Of a DNA stretch of 64,000 bases, positions 43,301 through 50,405 are shown piece by piece. Origin of the DNA: Paenibacillus woosongensis (GTDB taxonomy: Bacteria; Bacillota; Bacilli; Paenibacillales; Paenibacillaceae); NCBI RefSeq assembly GCF_009725165.1, contig NZ_WNZW01000018.1, forward strand, positions 1 to 64,000, read 5' to 3'. The position numbers and the translations under genes were made by a program. Positions within the stretch are counted from its first letter, which is position 1; the number at the start of each line of letters is the position of its first letter. The notes beneath the pieces are model-generated. The model saw nothing but the letters and a program-made list of their open reading frames with translations. It did not search any database and was not told where the DNA came from.

Positions 43301-43944
43301 TATTCATCATTGCCCAGCAAATCCAGAATCTCGGCATCCGTACCGAAGCCAAGCGCGCGAAGCAGCACGGTAACCGGAATTTTACGAGTACGGTCGATCC
43401 GGACATAGATAATGTCCTTCGCGTCCATCTCCAACTCCAGCCATGCGCCGCGGTTCGGAATCACTGTGGCAGTATACGTCTTTTTGCCATTCTTATCGAT
43501 TTTCGTACTGAAATAGACGCTAGGAGAGCGCACCAACTGGCTGACAATAACCCGTTCCGCACCGTTAATAATAAAGGTGCCGGTTTCCGTCATCAGCGGG
43601 AAATCTCCCATAAACACTTCCTGCTCTTTGACTTCGCCGGTTTCTTTGTTAATCAGCCGGACTTTAACCCTAAGCGGAGCCGCATACGTTACGTCGCGTT
43701 CCTTCGCATCGTCAACCGTATACTTCGGTTCGCCGAGGCTGTAATCGATAAATTCCAACACCAAATTCCCGGTAAAATCCTGAATTGGCGAAATGTCCTG
43801 GAACATCTCCCGGAGACCTTCCTCCAGGAACCAATCGTAGGATTTCTGTTGGATTTCGATCAGGTTCGGAACTTCGAGTACCTCGTTAATTCGTGCATAA
43901 CTTCGCCGAGTGCGTCGACCATATTGAACAAGATGTCCTGCCAA
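40399..43944 (-). CDS. rpoB: RNA polymerase beta subunit
   Basis: The 1181-residue catalytic subunit. The start is a TTG at 43942-43944, about 10 bases after GAGGGG, giving [20 protein letters not shown]; an ATG six codons upstream precedes the ribosome binding site. The rifampicin pocket ([31 protein letters not shown]) has wild-type, sensitive residues. Later motifs [11 protein letters not shown] and [20 protein letters not shown] are intact. A 369-base structured leader precedes it. Confidence 0.98.
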   Translation of the reverse strand: [1181 protein letters not shown]

Positions 43945-44313
43945 CTTATACTCACCCCTCATGTCTACTCACTTTAAAAAAATACATTGCGAACCCGTGT
44001 TTGCACCTATATAATAGGTTCAAGGCGGGTTGCAGCTGCTGCACAAATAAAGAAAAGCCCTTATCGAATGCTTTCGAAAAAAGAGCACCATTATCCGTGT
44101 CGTTTCTGCCTAACTATCCCCCGTATTCAGTAGATTTGCCCAAAATGTACACATTATACGTTAAACAAGATGATTTTATTCATTGTTTCGTAAAAACCCT
44201 TGACATTTCAGCAAACTAAAGTCACAAGGGGCATCCTAATACTGACATTTTATAATAATATCACAACCAGGTTCTCAGGTCAACCTTTTTCTGCTCTGTT
44301 TTCAGAGCCGTTT
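43945..44313 (-). promoter_or_regulatory. Gene-free leader and upstream region of rpoB
   Basis: Close to the rpoB start is a nested hairpin: AACCCG/CGGGTT (43992-43997 and 44026-44031) around ACCTAT/ATAGGT (44005-44010 and 44014-44019). A TATAAT hexamer on the minus strand (44154-44159) may be a -10 but lacks a clear -35. Near rsmC a GCTCTG-TTTT-CAGAGC hairpin with a T tract reads in the plus direction, where no gene ends. No ORF is supported. Confidence 0.45.
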
Positions 44314-44910
44314 TTATTTTACCGCTCGATAAACTCTGTACCCCTTGTCCTTCGTCACTTCCTCAACCTGTGCGAATAACGACTCCAGCTTCTGTTTTGC
44401 CGACGGCGCCCCTTGCTTCTTTTGTATCACGATCCATAGTGCTCCGCCCTCTCGCAGCCGTTCATAGGCTCCCTCAAAAATGGCATGAACGACTTCCTTG
44501 CCAGCGCGAATAGGCGGGTTCGTCAATATCACATCAAATTGTTGCTCACCTAACGCCGCGAATAGATCACTTTCCACGATCGTTACGTTGGCAATTTTAT
44601 TGTTCGCCGCATTTTCTTTGGCAAGCTCGACCGCTCTCTGGTTGACATCAATCATAGTGACATGGCCGCGGCCCGCAAGTCTAGCTGCCGTAAGCCCGAT
44701 CGGGCCATAACCGCACCCGACATCAAGCACCTGCGCAGCTTCCGGAATATCCATCGCTTCGATGAGCACTCTGCTCCCGTAATCTACTCCGCCTTTTGCA
44801 AAAACCCCCGCATCGCTAATGAAGCGGAATTTCTGTCCGCGCAATTGAGCGTCCCATATTTTCCGGTCATGCGCCGTAGAAGGTTGATTCGTATAATAGT
44901 GATCTGCCAT
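44314..44910 (-). CDS. Class I SAM-dependent methyltransferase, RsmC/RlmG-like
   Basis: The 198-residue protein has the SAM motif VLDVGCGYGPIGLTAAR, the acidic motif MIDVNQRAVELAKEN, and the amino-methylating NPP motif TNPPIRAGKEVVHAI. Family members methylate guanine N2 in rRNA; the exact target cannot be read here. The equivalent B. subtilis gene (ybxB) is at the same place between rplL and rpoB. Start at MADHYYTNQPS has GGAGG 8 bases upstream; the frame opens five codons earlier. Confidence 0.9.
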   Translation of the reverse strand: MADHYYTNQPSTAHDRKIWDAQLRGQKFRFISDAGVFAKGGVDYGSRVLIEAMDIPEAAQVLDVGCGYGPIGLTAARLAGRGHVTMIDVNQRAVELAKENAANNKIANVTIVESDLFAALGEQQFDVILTNPPIRAGKEVVHAIFEGAYERLREGGALWIVIQKKQGAPSAKQKLESLFAQVEEVTKDKGYRVYRAVK

Positions 44911-45053
44911 CTGGCATACCTCCACCCGATATGTCTTACAGCGAAATCTGATATCATTGAATACATCTTGTCATTCCATTTTAACCAAGAATCAGCTGTT
45001 TATTGCCATTTTCCAACAAACAGGATTCACGATACTGCTCATTGCACTTGCAA

Positions 45054-45085
45054 ACAAACCCCCTTGAACTCGGTTCAAGGGGGTT
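45054..45085 (-). terminator. Terminator of rplJ-rplL
   Basis: A 13-bp perfect stem (AACCCCCTTGAAC and GTTCAAGGGGGTT) with a 3-base loop starts about 20 bases past the rplL stop. The following minus-strand sequence TGTTTG is a weak T tract, allowing some read-through to rsmC and rpoB. Confidence 0.75.
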
Positions 45086-45105
45086 GTCATCAAAGAGGCG
45101 TAGAA

Positions 45106-45471
45106 TTATTTTACTTCTACAGTTGCGCCTGCTTCTTCCAATTTTGCTTTTACAGCTTCTGCTTCTTCTTTGCCCACTTTTTCTTTCAGTGGTTTTGGAG
45201 CGTTGTCAACGAGTTCTTTCGCTTCTTTCAGGCCAAGACCTGTGATTTCGCGAACAACTTTGATAACGTTGATTTTGGATGCACCAGCGTTAGCCAGGAT
45301 TACATCGAACTCGGATTGCTCAGCAGCTTCAGCAGCACCGCCGCCACCGCCAGCTACAACAACAGGAGCTGCTGCAGTAACGCCGAATTCTTCTTCGATT
45401 GCTTTAACCAGATCGTTCAGTTCAAGAACGGACATGCCTTTAATTGCTTCTAAAATTGTTTCTTTGCTCAT
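45106..45471 (-). CDS. rplL: 50S ribosomal protein L7/L12
   Basis: The 121-residue stalk protein that recruits translational GTPases. It has the N-terminal dimerisation domain, an Ala/Gly-rich hinge (AAPVVVAGGGGGAAEAAEQ) and the C-terminal domain with KINVIKVVREITGLGLKEAK. GGAGG lies upstream. It follows rplJ by 69 bases. Confidence 0.99.
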   Translation of the reverse strand: MSKETILEAIKGMSVLELNDLVKAIEEEFGVTAAAPVVVAGGGGGAAEAAEQSEFDVILANAGASKINVIKVVREITGLGLKEAKELVDNAPKPLKEKVGKEEAEAVKAKLEEAGATVEVK

Positions 45472-45540
45472 GGTAGAACCTCCATTTTATAGTTGATAAG
45501 AGTTAAATTCATTTATTAACTGACTGCATGAAAAGCAAGC

Positions 45541-46050
45541 TTACGCGCTTGCGCCGCCTTCTTCTTTCTCTGCAACGGCTTTGACTGCCAGTGCGAAGTT
45601 GCGAACTGGAGCTTGAAGCACGCTGAGGAGCATCGAAAGGAGACCTTCGCGGGAAGGAAGATCCGCGAGCGCTTTGATTTGGTCGACGCCGACTACACGG
45701 CCTTCAACCACGCCACCTTTTACTTTAAGCGCATCGTTCTTCTTTGCGAAATCGCTGATGATTTTAGCCGGAGCTACCGCATCGTCAGCACTGAACGCGA
45801 TTGCTGTAGGACCAGTCAATACTTCGTCCAGTTCAGTAAGTTCCGCAGCCGCAGTTGCGCGGCGAACGAGCGTGTTTTTCAATACTTGGAATTCTACGCC
45901 AGCTTCACGAAGCTGTTTACGCAGTTCCGTTACTTGAGTAACGTTCAGTCCACGGTAGTCAGCAACAACAGTTGTTGCGCTCTCGCGAAGCTTAGCTGTT
46001 ACCACATCAACGGCTTCCTGCTTTGCTTGAATCACTTTTGCGTTTGCCAA
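45541..46050 (-). CDS. rplJ: 50S ribosomal protein L10
   Basis: Anchors L7/L12 dimers to the ribosome and, as the L10-L12 complex, represses its own mRNA. The start is a TTG at 46048-46050, with AGGAGG 8 bases upstream, giving 169 residues starting M-ANAKVIQAKQEAVD. The frame opens three codons earlier at a GTG that overlaps the ribosome binding site. The C-terminal helix ALAVKAVAEKEEG that binds L12 is present. Confidence 0.97.
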   Translation of the reverse strand: MANAKVIQAKQEAVDVVTAKLRESATTVVADYRGLNVTQVTELRKQLREAGVEFQVLKNTLVRRATAAAELTELDEVLTGPTAIAFSADDAVAPAKIISDFAKKNDALKVKGGVVEGRVVGVDQIKALADLPSREGLLSMLLSVLQAPVRNFALAVKAVAEKEEGGASA

Positions 46051-46191
46051 ACTGTACACCTCCTGATAGATATGCTGGGCACAAGCCGAGGTACAAACCT
46101 CGGTTGACGTCCCTTTCCGTAGCGGTTCAAAACCTCGCTCTAGAAAGACTTTTAAAGAACCTGACAGCCCGCAAGCCGATCCCAGTCCATT

Positions 46192-46219
46192 AAAAAAGCC
46201 TCCGTAGAATCACGAAGGC
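46192..46219 (-). terminator. Attenuator terminator in the rplJ leader
   Basis: On the minus strand GCCTTCGTG pairs with TACGGAGGC (GAAT/ATTC loop) and is followed by TTTTTT. It lies about 140 bases before rplJ and downstream of the L10 leader core, so it can only stop leader transcripts. B. subtilis rplJL is known to be controlled by attenuation via L10-L12. Confidence 0.8.
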
Positions 46220-46356
46220 CTGATGAATCATCATTCCGCAGTTAACCTGCAGCATGCTGACGTTCTATCACAACACCTCGGTAGGAAATTAAGCCTTGCA
46301 AGGGCACCTACTGTCTACGGTAAGCATATTCGAATTTAGTTACTTTTCAAAACAAC
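46220..46356 (-). ncRNA. Ribosomal protein L10 leader
   Basis: The core at 46271-46321 reads on the minus strand CCGTAGACAGTAGGTGCC, a short hairpin, then GGCTTAATTTCCTACCGAGGT, matching the conserved L10 leader motif that binds L10-L12. It begins about 35 bases after the predicted start site and is followed by the attenuator. Confidence 0.85.
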
Positions 46357-46362
46357 TCGTTC

Positions 46363-46391
46363 AGTATACCAAGGGAAAGAACATATGTCAA
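46363..46391 (-). promoter_or_regulatory. Promoter of rplJ-rplL
   Basis: -35 TTGACA (46386-46391), a 17-base spacer and -10 TATACT (46363-46368), close to consensus, lie within 30 bases of the rplA stop. Confidence 0.85.
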
Positions 46392-46418
46392 ACCCTTCCC
46401 CACGAACCGCGGGAGGTA

Positions 46419-47111
46419 TTATCTGAATGCAGCTGCATTAACGCGAGCACTTGGTCCCATCGTGGAAGAAACCGCGATGTTCTTCAAGTAAACACCTTTG
46501 GCAGCAGCAGGTTTAGCACGGTTCAATGCATCGATGAGAGCTTTCAGGTTCTCGTCAAGCTGCTCGGCACTGAAAGATACTTTGCCGATCGGCGCATGAA
46601 TTTGGCCTGCTTTGTCCAAACGGTATTCGATTTTACCCGCTTTGATTTCTTGAACCGCTTTAGCTACGTCAAATGTAACCGTACCAGCTTTAGGGTTAGG
46701 CATAAGGCCTTTACCACCGAGCAAGCGTCCAAGTTTACCAACTTCACTCATCATGTCTGGTGTCGCTACGCAGACGTCGAAGTCGAACCAGCCTTGTTGA
46801 ATTTTGTTGATCATGTCTTGATCGCCAACAAAGTCCGCTCCAGCCGCTTCCGCTTCCTTCGCTTTCTCACCTTTGGCGAATACCAATACGCGCTGCGTCT
46901 TACCCGTGCCGTGAGGCAGGACAACGATACCGCGAACGGCTTGGTCTTGTTTACGAGGGTCTACGCCCAAACGAACCGCTACTTCAACGGTTTCGTCGAA
47001 TTTAGCACTTGCTGCCTTCTTCACCAACTCAACGGCTTCGGAAGGCTCATAAGTTGCTTCGCTGTCGATCAGCTTGGCAGCTTCAAGGTATTTCTTACCG
47101 TGTTTAGCCAT
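46419..47111 (-). CDS. rplA: 50S ribosomal protein L1
   Basis: Forms the mobile L1 stalk at the E site and is a translational repressor in many bacteria. The 230-residue product has MAKHGKKYLEAAKLID, GLMPNPKAGTVT and the C-terminal SSTMGPSARVNAA. AAGGAGG lies upstream. Confidence 0.98.
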   Translation of the reverse strand: MAKHGKKYLEAAKLIDSEATYEPSEAVELVKKAASAKFDETVEVAVRLGVDPRKQDQAVRGIVVLPHGTGKTQRVLVFAKGEKAKEAEAAGADFVGDQDMINKIQQGWFDFDVCVATPDMMSEVGKLGRLLGGKGLMPNPKAGTVTFDVAKAVQEIKAGKIEYRLDKAGQIHAPIGKVSFSAEQLDENLKALIDALNRAKPAAAKGVYLKNIAVSSTMGPSARVNAAAFR

Positions 47112-47159
47112 GAAAATATTCCTCCTTGTGTGGTGTTAGCGGAAATTCCTCCCACTGAT

Positions 47160-47204
47160 CTCTAAATTACATAGTTACCCTAAAGGCTAACATGCAATTT
47201 AGAG
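47160..47204 (-). promoter_or_regulatory. Inverted repeat in the rplK-rplA spacer
   Basis: CTCTAAATT (47160-47168) and AATTTAGAG (47196-47204) form a 9-bp stem, with a smaller GTTA/TAAC pairing inside. It sits about 50 bases before rplA in a 141-base spacer. A role as an L1 binding or processing site is possible but untested. Confidence 0.4.
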
Positions 47205-47252
47205 GCAACTTCTGTTGCAATGGCAACATCCGTTGTTCGGCCGCTCCAAGAA

Positions 47253-47678
47253 TTAGTCTTGGATCGCGATACCCATACTGCGAGCAGTACCTTCGACCAT
47301 ACGCATAGCCGCTTCAACGGAAGCTGCGTTCAGGTCTTGCATTTTTTGCTCCGCAATTTGACGAACAGCGTCGCGTTTAACGGTAGCTACTTTCTTCTTG
47401 TTCGGTTCACCGGATCCCTTCTCAACTTTCGCAGCAACGCGAAGCAGAACGGCAGCTGGTGGAGTCTTGGTGATGAAAGTGAAAGAACGGTCTTCAAACA
47501 CCGAGATTTCAACCGGAATAATCAAACCTGCTTGATCGGCAGTACGTGCGTTAAACTCTTTACAGAATGCCATGATGTTGACACCTGCTTGACCCAGCGC
47601 CGGACCTACCGGAGGTGCAGGATTCGCTTTACCTGCAGGAATTTGCAGTTTTACCATTTTGATAACCTTTTTTGCCAT
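47253..47678 (-). CDS. rplK: 50S ribosomal protein L11
   Basis: Part of the GTPase-associated centre; needed for RelA activation. Starting at MAKKVIKMVKLQIPAGK gives 141 residues with GGAGG 8 bases upstream. The proline-rich PAPPVGPALGQAGVNI motif that thiostrepton contacts is wild type. Confidence 0.98.
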   Translation of the reverse strand: MAKKVIKMVKLQIPAGKANPAPPVGPALGQAGVNIMAFCKEFNARTADQAGLIIPVEISVFEDRSFTFITKTPPAAVLLRVAAKVEKGSGEPNKKKVATVKRDAVRQIAEQKMQDLNAASVEAAMRMVEGTARSMGIAIQD

Positions 47679-47745
47679 GTAAGACACCTCCTTGCCCTAA
47701 TAGTGGTCGACGGGAATTTCTCCCCTCCCACGTAACCTAAGAAAC

Positions 47746-48279
47746 CTATATTTTTTCCACTTGAGTGTAATCCAGTTCAAGCGGGGTTTCTCGTCCAAAC
47801 ATGTTGACGTGAACCTTGAGCTTGCTCTTGTCGACGAGAATTTCTTCGATCGATCCGACAAAATTAGCAAACGGGCCAACCTTGATACGTACGGATTCTT
47901 TGACTTCGAAATCGATGACCGGCTTCGGTTCTTCCATGCCCATATGACGCAAAATCTGATCTACTTCTTCAGGAAGCAGAGGAGTCGGCTTGGAACCGGA
48001 GCCTGTCGAGCCAACGAATCCCGTAACCCCTGGCGTGTTGCGGACAACGTACCAAGAATCATCGGTCTGGATCATTTCCACCAAGACATAACCGGGGTAA
48101 ACTTTACGCATGACGGTCTTCTTCTTCCCGTCTTTGTTTACCACTTCTTCCTCCATCGGAACAAGAACGCGGAATATCTTGTCTTCCATGCCCATCGACT
48201 CAACGCGTTTCTCCAAATTGGCTTTGACCTTGTTCTCATACCCGGAATAGGTATGTACTACATACCATCTTTTCTCCAT
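47746..48279 (-). CDS. nusG: Transcription termination/antitermination factor NusG
   Basis: The 177-residue protein has an NGN domain (EKRWYVVHTYSGYENKVKAN) and a C-terminal KOW domain (VKVGPFANF-like, here RIKVGPFANFVGSIEEI). It binds the beta' clamp and couples transcription to translation or pausing. It follows secE by 23 bases. Confidence 0.98.
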   Translation of the reverse strand: MEKRWYVVHTYSGYENKVKANLEKRVESMGMEDKIFRVLVPMEEEVVNKDGKKKTVMRKVYPGYVLVEMIQTDDSWYVVRNTPGVTGFVGSTGSGSKPTPLLPEEVDQILRHMGMEEPKPVIDFEVKESVRIKVGPFANFVGSIEEILVDKSKLKVHVNMFGRETPLELDYTQVEKI

Positions 48280-48302
48280 ATCAAGCCACCTAAGGACCCT
48301 TC

Positions 48303-48494
48303 TTAAATTATCGCTTCGATCACAGCGGAGATGCCGATATCAAGTACCCAAAAATAAATCGCGACTACTACAATTGTACCGAGCACAATCATCGTATAAT
48401 TGGTCAGCTCTTTACGATTAGGCCAGCGAACCTTTTTAAGCTCAGCCCAGCTTTCAGAGAAAAAAGAGAACAACGATTTGAAACTTCGTTTCAT
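48303..48494 (-). CDS. secE: Preprotein translocase subunit SecE
   Basis: The 63-residue single-span form with the amphipathic motif ESWAELKKVRWPNRKELTNY and one transmembrane helix. Clamps SecY. Typical secE-nusG pair; rpmG precedes it by 21 bases. Confidence 0.97.
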   Translation of the reverse strand: MKRSFKSLFSFFSESWAELKKVRWPNRKELTNYTMIVLGTIVVVAIYFWVLDIGISAVIEAII

Positions 48495-48515
48495 ACGCGA
48501 CTACACCTCCACAGA

Positions 48516-48665
48516 CTATCTGGTTTCGCGATGAGGAACTTGCTCGTTACAAAACTTGCAAAATTTCTTCATCTCCATGCGGTCGGGGTGGTTACGCTTG
48601 TTCTTCGTTGTTGTGTAGTTTCTTTGTTTGCAATTCGTACAAGCCAACGTAATAATTACCCGCAT
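48516..48665 (-). CDS. rpmG: 50S ribosomal protein L33, zinc-binding form
   Basis: A 49-residue protein starting MRVIITLACTNCKQRNY with Cys9, Cys12, Cys36 and Cys39 as the zinc ribbon. The start has GGGAGGTG upstream; the frame opens 19 codons earlier without a site. Order rpmG-secE-nusG is as in B. subtilis. Confidence 0.96.
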   Translation of the reverse strand: MRVIITLACTNCKQRNYTTTKNKRNHPDRMEMKKFCKFCNEQVPHRETR

Positions 48666-48758
48666 GATGTGCACCTCCCGAAGACCTTCATCAAATTTGA
48701 GAAGTCTCTTAATTGAGCCCAAACATCCAAAAAACGCAAATTTAGGCCTACCTAAAAC

Positions 48759-48787
48759 ACTTTATCATAAGGCCATATCCATGTCAA
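48759..48787 (-). promoter_or_regulatory. Candidate promoter of rpmG-secE-nusG
   Basis: -35 TTGACA (48782-48787), a 17-base spacer and a weak -10 TAAAGT (48759-48764). A TATACT hexamer about 65 bases further upstream may belong to a second promoter. The rest of 48666-48984 holds no gene. Confidence 0.5.
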
Positions 48788-48984
48788 CGAGGCTTCGAGC
48801 TTCTCTTTATTCGATTACAAACAGTATAACACATCATTTTACAAGATAAACCCTTGTCTGAACTTATCCTACTAAATGCTCTGCCTATCGTTCGAATCCT
48901 GACGGCTTCCAAATTGTAATAAATTACATAATATTATAGAATTAATAATTAACCTAATAAAGATTTCATCAACTCTAAAGGCTA

Positions 48985-49012
48985 AAGAAAAACGACTATA
49001 GTCATAGTCGTC
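48985..49012 (-). terminator. Terminator of sigH
   Basis: On the minus strand ACGACTA-TGACTA-TAGTCGT is followed by TTTTTCTTT, about 50 bases past the sigH stop. Confidence 0.8.
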
Positions 49013-49062
49013 TTTGCGCTGGCTATTCTGTTCAAGCGGGCCATGCAACCGGCACAGCCGCC

Positions 49063-49716
49063 TTACACCGCTCCATCACGAACCTCTAAATATCGTTCCA
49101 ATTTGCGTTTGACCCGCTGCAGAGCATTGTCGATCGACTTGACATGCCGATCTAAATCCACTGCAATTTCTTGGTACGAGCGTCCATCCAGATACAGCAT
49201 CAACACTTTGCGTTCCAAGTCACTAAGAATTTCCGACATTTTATCTTCCAAACCAACGAACTCTTCCTGGTTAATGATCAATTCTTCCGGATCACATACC
49301 TGGGAACCACAAATGACATCCAACAATGTCCGATCCGAATCTTCATCATAAATCGGCTTGTCCAAAGATACATACGAATTTAGCGGAATATGCTTCTGCC
49401 GCGTTGCCGTCTTGATCGCTGTAATGATTTGCCGAGTTATGCATAACTCGGCGAACGCCTTGAACGAGGCAAGCTTATCACCACGAAAGTCCCGGATCGC
49501 CTTATATAGGCCGATCATCCCTTCCTGGATAATATCCTCCCGGTCTGCGCCAATCAGAAAATAGGATCTGGCCTTTGCACGCACGAAGCTCCGGTACTTG
49601 TTGATCAAGTACTCCAGCGCTTCACTGTCGCCTTCGCGGACCGCTTCGACAATGTCTTCGTCACTTTGGATCTCATAGTCAAACCTAACCCACGTCGTCT
49701 CGAGATTGACACTCAC
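49063..49716 (-). CDS. sigH: RNA polymerase sigma-H factor
   Basis: Directs early sporulation and stationary-phase genes. The 217-residue protein has region 2 (YRSFVRAKARSYFLIGADRE, DIIQEGMIGLYKAIRDF) and region 4 (DLERKVLMLYLDGRSYQEIA, HVKSIDNALQRVKRKLE), nearly identical to B. subtilis Spo0H. The start is taken as the second of two adjacent GTG codons, 8 bases after CCGGAGG, which gives the family length; the frame is open 16 codons further upstream. Confidence 0.97.
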   Translation of the reverse strand: MSVNLETTWVRFDYEIQSDEDIVEAVREGDSEALEYLINKYRSFVRAKARSYFLIGADREDIIQEGMIGLYKAIRDFRGDKLASFKAFAELCITRQIITAIKTATRQKHIPLNSYVSLDKPIYDEDSDRTLLDVICGSQVCDPEELIINQEEFVGLEDKMSEILSDLERKVLMLYLDGRSYQEIAVDLDRHVKSIDNALQRVKRKLERYLEVRDGAV

Positions 49717-49775
49717 CACAAATCCCTCCGGCTGCAACGCACGGTGCCCCGTCACTTCAGTCAAGTAATACGATC

Positions 49776-49805
49776 AGTATATATGATGGCATATATTAGC
49801 GTCAA
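49776..49805 (-). promoter_or_regulatory. Promoter of sigH
   Basis: -35 TTGACG (49800-49805), an 18-base spacer and -10 TATACT (49776-49781) lie in the rae1-sigH spacer about 60 bases before the GTG start. This fits a sigma-A promoter separate from the upstream operon. Confidence 0.65.
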
Positions 49806-49878
49806 CTATAAAAGTACCAAAAGATGTAAGGTCGAACTTTGTCAAGAGTATTTGGAAGGATAACGAATGAATGCCCCT

Positions 49879-50400
49879 TCATTCCCTGCGCCAACGTTCA
49901 AACATCATCCGTACTTCTGGGCTAAGCTTGGCATCAATACTATTTCGACTCGATTTGGAGCTGCGTTCGGCAATTTTCGATTGAATCTCTCTCTCACTCT
50001 CTTCGACTTGGTTCAGCAATTCCCGCGCTGAGACCCGAAGTGCTCCTTGTCCAAATATAACATGCTGCTCTACAGTATCGCTTGTGGCGACGTAGATTTG
50101 CCTGCGCCGATGCGACAGCTCGCGGACCAGGCGCTCTATGCACTCATCTGCCGTTTCTTTCTCTTTCGTAAAATGAACCTCTACCTTGCTCTGATTAAAA
50201 GACTTTCCCAGACCGGGTACGCGATAGGCATCAAATACCACGATCACTTTCCTTCCGGAGAAGGCTTGATGATTGGCCAGCCTCTCTAACAGACGGTCGC
50301 GGGCCTCTTGCATTCCCACCTTGGACAGTGCGGCAAGCTCGGGCCATCCGCCAATCATGTTGTAGCCATCTACCAGAAGGATGTCGCGCATTTCGCGCAT
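49879..50400 (-). CDS. rae1: NYN-domain ribosome-associated endonuclease Rae1 (YacP)
   Basis: The 173-residue PIN-like NYN domain has the acidic residues of DILLVDGYNMIGG, VIVVFDAYRV, ETADECIERL and ATSDTVEQ. B. subtilis Rae1 cleaves mRNA in the ribosomal A site. It follows rlmB by 5 bases with no strong ribosome binding site, suggesting coupling. A second ATG three codons in would give the B. subtilis-like start. Confidence 0.92.
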   Translation of the reverse strand: MREMRDILLVDGYNMIGGWPELAALSKVGMQEARDRLLERLANHQAFSGRKVIVVFDAYRVPGLGKSFNQSKVEVHFTKEKETADECIERLVRELSHRRRQIYVATSDTVEQHVIFGQGALRVSARELLNQVEESEREIQSKIAERSSKSSRNSIDAKLSPEVRMMFERWRRE

Positions 50401-50405
50401 GCCGC

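Noticed and set aside
43024..43977. 317-codon open frame antisense to rpoB, and a similar one at 42154-43008
   Set aside because: Shadow frames of rpoB with no independent support.
44284..44312. Plus-strand terminator-like hairpin as a real rsmC terminator
   Set aside because: Its T tract is on the wrong strand for rsmC; kept only as an oddity under the rpoB leader finding.
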